Assembly (NCBI GenBank): GCA_964387985.1
Contig: CAYLZG010000160.1
Span: forward strand, 1 to 9,661
Reading direction: 5' to 3'
Source: JALOOB01 sp964387985
GTDB lineage: Bacteria; Chloroflexota; Anaerolineae; CG2-30-64-16
DNA length: 9,661 nt
The notes under the pieces were generated by a model. It was given only the letters and a program-made list of their open reading frames with translations, did not search any database and was not told where the DNA came from. Position numbers and translations under genes: made by a program. This document shows positions 6,083 to 9,661 of this stretch, piece by piece (position 1 is the first letter of the stretch; every line of letters starts with the position of its first letter).

Positions 6083-7015
6083 CTAGGGTTTCGCCCGGGA
6101 TATGCGAGTGAGGGGCTTGAAGCCCTCGCCCAAAACCTCATGACTGGGGCTCAGGACGACGAAGGCCCCGGGATCAATCGCGCGCACGATCTCCTGGAGC
6201 GCGGGGATCGGGCGACGGTTGATGGCGGTGAAGAGGAGTGTGCGTTGCTCACCTGTATAGCCGCCCTCAGCGCGCAGGACGGTGACGCCACGGTCCAATT
6301 CCGCCATGATGCCATCGCGCACCGTGGCAGGCTCCTCCGTGATGATGAACGCGGTGTTGCCTGACTCGAAGCCGGCTTCGACGGCATCGATCACGCGCGC
6401 CATGACCCAGGCCGCGATCAGCGCGTAGAGTGCGGGCGCCAGGCCGAAGAAGATCGCAGCCAGGAGCAGAATGGCGACATCCATCGCGAGCAGCGACTGG
6501 CTCATCCGGATCCCGCGGAAGTGCTCCAACAGCTTCGCCGGGATCTCGGTGCCGCCGGTGGTGGCATTCGCACGGAAGACAAGCGCCATGCCGAAGCCGT
6601 AGAGTAGCCCGCCGTAGGCCGTGTAGAGCAGCGGCTCACCCTGGACCGTTGGAAGATAGGGCCGGAGCAGATCTATGAGGAGCGAAGAGACAGCGGCAGC
6701 TGCGATGGTCTTCGGGCCAAATTGCACGCCCAGCACCCGCATCCCGAGGCCCAGAAAGGGGATGTTCAAGACGAGCAGAGTCACACCAACCGGCCAGCCC
6801 CAGAGGCGGTTGGCAAACATGGCCAGCGCGGTGAAGCCGCCGGGCACCACGTCGTTAGGATCGAGGAAGACGTCGACCGACAGCGCCATACAAACGCTGC
6901 CGGCGAGAATGAGTGCAATGTCGAAGAAGAGGCGGCCGGTTACGGCGCCCCAACGGGTGCGGAAGAGGATGCGCCGGCGAAAACGCCGGAGCGACTCTGG
7001 GAGGGTGAGGGTCAT
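6083..7015 (-). CDS. YitT family membrane protein (DUF161 + DUF2179)
   Basis: This 310-residue integral membrane protein has a basic N-terminus (residues 9-21, rich in R) and about five to six hydrophobic segments (near 29-51, 76-95, 104-118, 131-147, 174-192 and 193-210). The glycine-rich F-R-A-N-A-T-T-G-G-T-E sequence (148-157) is typical of DUF161. A soluble C-terminal domain (about 218-302) with G-V-T-V-L, G-G-Y-T-G-E and H-E-V-L-G-E-G-F-K is the DUF2179 signature. The molecular role of the YitT family is not established. The start at 7015 is chosen because a promoter lies at 7080-7107, inside the longer frame that begins with GTG at 7189, and because that extension is encoded by an inverted repeat. 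No clear Shine-Dalgarno precedes 7015. A perfect CCGGCG-AAAA-CGCCGG hairpin sits at 6974-6989, within the first 15 codons. It is upstream of and parallel to the pan operon, which suggests but does not show a link. Confidence 0.85.
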   Translation of the reverse strand: MTLTLPESLRRFRRRILFRTRWGAVTGRLFFDIALILAGSVCMALSVDVFLDPNDVVPGGFTALAMFANRLWGWPVGVTLLVLNIPFLGLGMRVLGVQFGPKTIAAAAVSSLLIDLLRPYLPTVQGEPLLYTAYGGLLYGFGMALVFRANATTGGTEIPAKLLEHFRGIRMSQSLLAMDVAILLLAAIFFGLAPALYALIAAWVMARVIDAVEAGFESGNTAFIITEEPATVRDGIMAELDRGVTVLRAEGGYTGEQRTLLFTAINRRPIPALQEIVRAIDPGAFVVLSPSHEVLGEGFKPLTRISRAKP

Positions 7016-7079
7016 GCGGGCTGAGTCCAATACAGGATGCGACAGATGCCCCCACGGCGGAGAGGCGTCTGCCGCAAGC

Positions 7080-7107
7080 AGTATATGCCTTTCCAGATTG
7101 CCGACAA
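7080..7107 (-). promoter_or_regulatory. Proximal yitT promoter
   Basis: On the minus strand TTGTCG (7107-7102) is separated by 16 bp from TATACT (7085-7080). Transcription would start near 7073, about 58 nt before the yitT ATG at 7015. The -35 box is imperfect, but the -10 box is the same TATACT used in front of panB. Confidence 0.5.
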
Positions 7108-7149
7108 AAGGAACAATGCCCTTATCAAGGCTGGCGATCGGCTGGCGCG

Positions 7150-7183
7150 AACAGGCCCCCGGATTGGGGGCCGGGGGCCTGTT
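7150..7183. repeat. Perfect 13-bp inverted repeat (strong GC hairpin)
   Basis: AACAGGCCCCCGG (7150-7162) and CCGGGGGCCTGTT (7171-7183) are perfect reverse complements around an eight-base loop. On either strand the RNA would be a very stable hairpin, but neither side is followed by a U-rich tract, so it is not a standard intrinsic terminator. It lies between the starts of two divergent genes, downstream of the consensus promoter at 7258-7285. An attenuator-like or stabilising element in the yitT leader, the 3' end of a small RNA, or a dispersed palindromic repeat are all possible. Confidence 0.75.
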
Positions 7184-7257
7184 GCTCACCTCTCCGGGTG
7201 ACGGGGCGAACCAGGGGTTGAGGGATAAATCTATGATGGATTGTAAACACGGTCTCG

Positions 7258-7285
7258 ATTATACACGCCTTTCGTCTCGTGTCAA
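7258..7285 (-). promoter_or_regulatory. Consensus sigma70 promoter, distal to yitT
   Basis: The minus strand carries an exact TTGACA (7285-7280), 16 bp, and an exact TATAAT (7263-7258). This is the best promoter in the window and would start transcription near 7251. The nearest downstream gene is yitT, 235 nt away, so the transcript has either a long structured leader or a small RNA of its own. It points away from glgB. Confidence 0.75.
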
Positions 7286-7323
7286 GCCTCAAAACTCGGT
7301 CAAATGACGTAGGTGAAATGATT

Positions 7324-7375
7324 TGTGAGCCAGAGTGCACGCGAATTCACAGCGGAGATGAGCCTGTGATATAAT
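7324..7375 (+). promoter_or_regulatory. glgB promoter with TGTGA/TCACA half-sites
   Basis: A -35 TTCACA (7346-7351), an 18-bp spacer and an exact TATAAT (7370-7375) preceded by TG (7367-7368) make an extended -10 promoter. The start would be near 7382, giving a 40-nt leader. TCACA (7347-7351) and TGTGA (7365-7369) form an inverted repeat with a 13-base centre across the spacer, and another TGTGA lies at 7324-7328. These could be operator half-sites. The spacing does not match a standard CRP site (six bases), so the regulator is unknown. Confidence 0.6.
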
Positions 7376-7422
7376 TGTTTCATAGCCGCGAAGTCCGCTT
7401 TCCGTATCGAAGGAGTGACCCC

Positions 7423-9648
7423 ATGCCCTCTACTGTGACGCAGGATCAACTGGATCGTATTGTCTATGCATACCACCATGACCCTTTTGAAGTGCTGGGC
7501 GCACATGTTGTCGAGCGGGCGCACAAGCCGCTGGTCTCCATCCGTGCGTTCCTGCCAATGGCCGAGCAAGCCTGGGTGGTGCGCGATGAAGAGACGGTAG
7601 AGGCGTTTGAGCGCCTGGAACACACCGACTTCTTTGAGGCACAGTTCCCCGGCGTCTCAGAACTCTTCTCCTACGAGATCCGCACACTGGACAAGGACGG
7701 TCAGACGCGCCAGACCCGCGACCCCTACAGCTTTCTTCCGGTCCTGGGAGACCTTGACCTCCAGTTGTTCAATGAAGGAAACCATTACCGCACCTATGAG
7801 AAACTCGGCGCGCAACTGATGACCCTCGGCGGCGTTGAGGGCACCTGCTTTGCCGTATGGGCGCCGAATGCCGCTCGCGTGAGCGTAGTCGGCGATTTTA
7901 ACGGCTGGGACGGCCGCCGGCACCCCATGCGCGTGCGCGGCAGCTCGGGCATCTGGGAGTTATTTATCCCGGGCCTCAGCGAAGGCGCTTACTACAAGTT
8001 TGAGATCAAGACCAGAGGGGATGCTATTCTGCAGAAGACGGATCCGCAGGGCTTTGCGGCTGAGATGCGCCCCAAAACCGGATCCATTGTCTGGAACATC
8101 AAGAAGCACACGTGGGGCGACGCTGAGTGGATCGAGAAACGCGCGCGTAAAGACCCGCTGCGATCGCCCATGTCCATCTACGAGGTCCACTTGGGCTCGT
8201 GGATGCGTGTGCCTGAGTCAAATACATATCTCACGTATCCCGACCTGGCAACACGACTGGTGGAATTCGTGAAGAAGCAGGGGTACACGCATATCGANNN
8301 NNNNNNNNNNNNNNNNNNNCCCATCACCGAGCACCCGCTCGATGCATCGTGGGGCTACCAGGTCACGGGCTACTTCTCGCCCACGAGTCGTTTCGGCACG
8401 CCGGACGAGTTCCAGGCATTTGTGGATACGATGCACCAGAACGGCATCGGCGTCATCATGGACTGGGTGCCTGCGCACTTCCCGAAAAACGACTACGGCC
8501 TGATCGAGTTCGACGGAACGGCGCTCTACGAATATGCGGACAGGCGAGAGGGCGAACATCTCGAATGGGGCACCAAGATCTTCAACTTCAAGCGCAATGA
8601 GGTGCGGCAGTTCCTGGTCAACAGCGCACTGTTCTGGATCGAAAAGTTCCATATCGACGGGTTGCGAGTCGATGCCGTCGCGTCGATGCTGTATCGCGAC
8701 TATGCGCGCACTGAATGGGTGCCAAACGAATTCGGTGGCCGCGAAAACCTGGAGGCGATGGCCTTCCTGCGGCAAATGAACGAGCGCATCGGGATCGAAT
8801 TCCCGGGAGTCATTACCTGTGCTGAGGAGTCGACTTCCTTCCCCTCAGTGAGCCGGCCTGTCTATCTGGGCGGGTTGGGGTTCCATTTCAAGTGGAACAT
8901 GGGCTGGATGCATGACACGCTGGACTACATCCAGAAGGATCCCGTGTATCGCAAGTATCACCACAACAAGATGACTTTTGGCCTGATGTACGCGTTCAGC
9001 GAGAACTTCATCCTACCCATCTCGCACGATGAGGTCGTCCACCTCAAACACTCGATGGCCGACAAGATGCCCGGTGATTTCTGGCAGCGGTTCGCCAACC
9101 TGCGGCTCTACTATGGGTTCATGTGGACACATCCAGGCAAGAAACTTCTGTTCATGGGGCAGGACTTCGGCCAGTGGAATGAATGGAACGAGAACAAAAG
9201 CCTCGACTGGCATCTGACCGAGTTCGAACCCCACGCCAAGCTATTGAGATGGGTGGCAGACCTGAACCGGGTTTACGGCAATGAGCCGAGCCTGTACGAA
9301 CAGGATTACAATTGGCAGGGATTCGAGTGGATCGATGCAAATGACTGGGAGAACAGTGCCCTGTCATACATCCGTCGCGCAGTCAATCCGGAGGACCACC
9401 TGGTGGTCGTCTGCAACTTCACACCGGTGGTGCGCCAGGGTTACAAAGTCGGGGTGCCAAGCCTGACCACCTATCGCGAGATCCTCAACAGCGACTCGGC
9501 ATATTACTTCGGCAGCAATGTAGGCAACGCAGGCGCGCTGGAGGCTGAGCGACTCAACTGGCAGTCGCAGCCATACTCTGTGACGATGACATTGCCCCCG
9601 TTGGCGGTGGTTGTATTGAAACCGGATCGCCGCATCGCGAATGATTAG
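7423..9648 (+). CDS. glgB: 1,4-alpha-glucan branching enzyme
   Basis: This 741-residue enzyme (counting eight unknown residues) introduces alpha-1,6 branches into glycogen in the cytoplasm by cutting and transferring alpha-1,4 chains. It is of the long bacterial type: an N1 domain (about 15-115), a CBM48 domain (about 135-225, with W-A-P-N-A and V-V-G-D-F-N-G-W), a GH13 barrel (about 250-620) and a C-terminal beta domain. The barrel keeps the catalytic set: nucleophile D417 in R-V-D-A-V-A-S-M-L-Y-R-D-Y, acid/base E468 in C-A-E-E-S-T, and D536 in S-H-D-E-V-V-H. AAGGAG (7410-7415) lies seven bases before the ATG at 7423, and the upstream open frame runs through the promoter. A run of N (8298-8319) replaces residues 292-299 in the first barrel strand. 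The stop is 13 bp from the window's end. Partner glg genes may lie further right. Confidence 0.97.
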   Translation: MPSTVTQDQLDRIVYAYHHDPFEVLGAHVVERAHKPLVSIRAFLPMAEQAWVVRDEETVEAFERLEHTDFFEAQFPGVSELFSYEIRTLDKDGQTRQTRDPYSFLPVLGDLDLQLFNEGNHYRTYEKLGAQLMTLGGVEGTCFAVWAPNAARVSVVGDFNGWDGRRHPMRVRGSSGIWELFIPGLSEGAYYKFEIKTRGDAILQKTDPQGFAAEMRPKTGSIVWNIKKHTWGDAEWIEKRARKDPLRSPMSIYEVHLGSWMRVPESNTYLTYPDLATRLVEFVKKQGYTHIXXXXXXXXPITEHPLDASWGYQVTGYFSPTSRFGTPDEFQAFVDTMHQNGIGVIMDWVPAHFPKNDYGLIEFDGTALYEYADRREGEHLEWGTKIFNFKRNEVRQFLVNSALFWIEKFHIDGLRVDAVASMLYRDYARTEWVPNEFGGRENLEAMAFLRQMNERIGIEFPGVITCAEESTSFPSVSRPVYLGGLGFHFKWNMGWMHDTLDYIQKDPVYRKYHHNKMTFGLMYAFSENFILPISHDEVVHLKHSMADKMPGDFWQRFANLRLYYGFMWTHPGKKLLFMGQDFGQWNEWNENKSLDWHLTEFEPHAKLLRWVADLNRVYGNEPSLYEQDYNWQGFEWIDANDWENSALSYIRRAVNPEDHLVVVCNFTPVVRQGYKVGVPSLTTYREILNSDSAYYFGSNVGNAGALEAERLNWQSQPYSVTMTLPPLAVVVLKPDRRIAND
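8298..8319. other. Assembly gap of 22 N inside glgB
   Basis: The gap follows G-Y-T-H-I and the bases GA, and precedes P-I-T-E-H-P. Branching enzymes normally have only E-L-L or E-L-M between these segments, that is, seven unknown bases after GA. The 22 N keep the reading frame but appear 15 bases too long. Confidence 0.95.
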
Positions 9649-9661
9649 AGCGACAGCCTAC

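Larger units (their letters stand above)
7016..7422. other. Divergent intergenic region between yitT and glgB (407 bp)
   Basis: No coding region is supported here. Short open frames crossing it on the minus strand (7125-7340 and 7300-7623) have no recognisable product and no ribosome site. It contains two leftward promoters (7080-7107 and 7258-7285), a 13-bp perfect inverted repeat (7150-7183), a small hairpin TCACC/GGTGA just beside it (7186-7200), and the glgB promoter with TGTGA/TCACA half-sites (7324-7375). The segment from about 7250 down to 7150 could be the leader of yitT or a separate small RNA. Confidence 0.6.

Noticed and set aside
7016..7189. GTG at 7189 as the yitT start (368 residues)
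   Set aside because: The extension is translated from a perfect palindrome and from promoter boxes, and family members need no such extension. GGAG is only two bases from this GTG. The weak ribosome site at 7015 leaves slight doubt.
7141..7250. A known riboswitch class (TPP, cobalamin, glycine, c-di-GMP) in the yitT leader
   Set aside because: Short look-alike strings were seen, but none of the conserved cores of these classes is present in order.
7125..7340. Minus-strand 71-codon open frame in the intergenic region
   Set aside because: It runs through the consensus promoter and the palindrome, and no ribosome site or family resemblance is seen.
1..9661. CRISPR arrays, insertion sequences, tRNA or rRNA genes
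   Set aside because: No regularly spaced repeats, transposase-like frames with terminal repeats, cloverleaf sequences or rRNA segments were found.

Overview
The window is a GC-rich bacterial segment (about 60% G+C by eye) with one 22-N assembly gap, so it probably comes from a draft or metagenome scaffold. The likely source is a Chloroflexota-type bacterium. This is suggested by a pan-motif-like RNA leader before panB, a pan operon carrying its own panE and a type III pantothenate kinase, and glycogen genes nearby. No rRNA or marker gene is present, so the assignment is tentative.

Layout from left to right. Positions 1-238 hold a leftward promoter for a gene outside the window and a short leader for the first gene. 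Positions 239-2017 (+) encode a GT-B glycosyltransferase of the glycogen/starch synthase type. It converges, with a 20-bp gap, on a leftward operon at 5843-2038 (-): panB, panE, panC, panD and coaX. These five genes make the complete route from ketoisovalerate and aspartate to pantothenate, plus the first committed step of CoA synthesis. Genes are 7-20 nt apart, except panC/panD, which overlap by ATGA.

The panB leader (6026-5844, -) is the most informative non-coding part. It has a near-consensus promoter and, starting at about +1, a long stem with two bulged adenines that fits the published description of the pan RNA motif. A second weaker stem of the same kind, a perfect intrinsic terminator and a competing antiterminator pairing follow. 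A run of nine G then lies against the panB start codon. Together these predict transcription attenuation of the operon, probably by a pantothenate/CoA-related ligand. Such control would make sense because type III pantothenate kinases are not feedback-inhibited by CoA.

Upstream of the pan operon on the same strand lies a YitT-family (DUF161/DUF2179) membrane protein at 7015-6083 (-). A 407-bp divergent intergenic region (7016-7422) separates it from glgB (7423-9648, +), which encodes a complete 1,4-alpha-glucan branching enzyme apart from the N gap. This intergenic region carries two leftward promoters, a 13-bp perfect inverted repeat and the glgB promoter with TGTGA/TCACA half-sites. The glycosyltransferase at the left and GlgB at the right would act on the same alpha-glucan polymer, although they are not in one operon.
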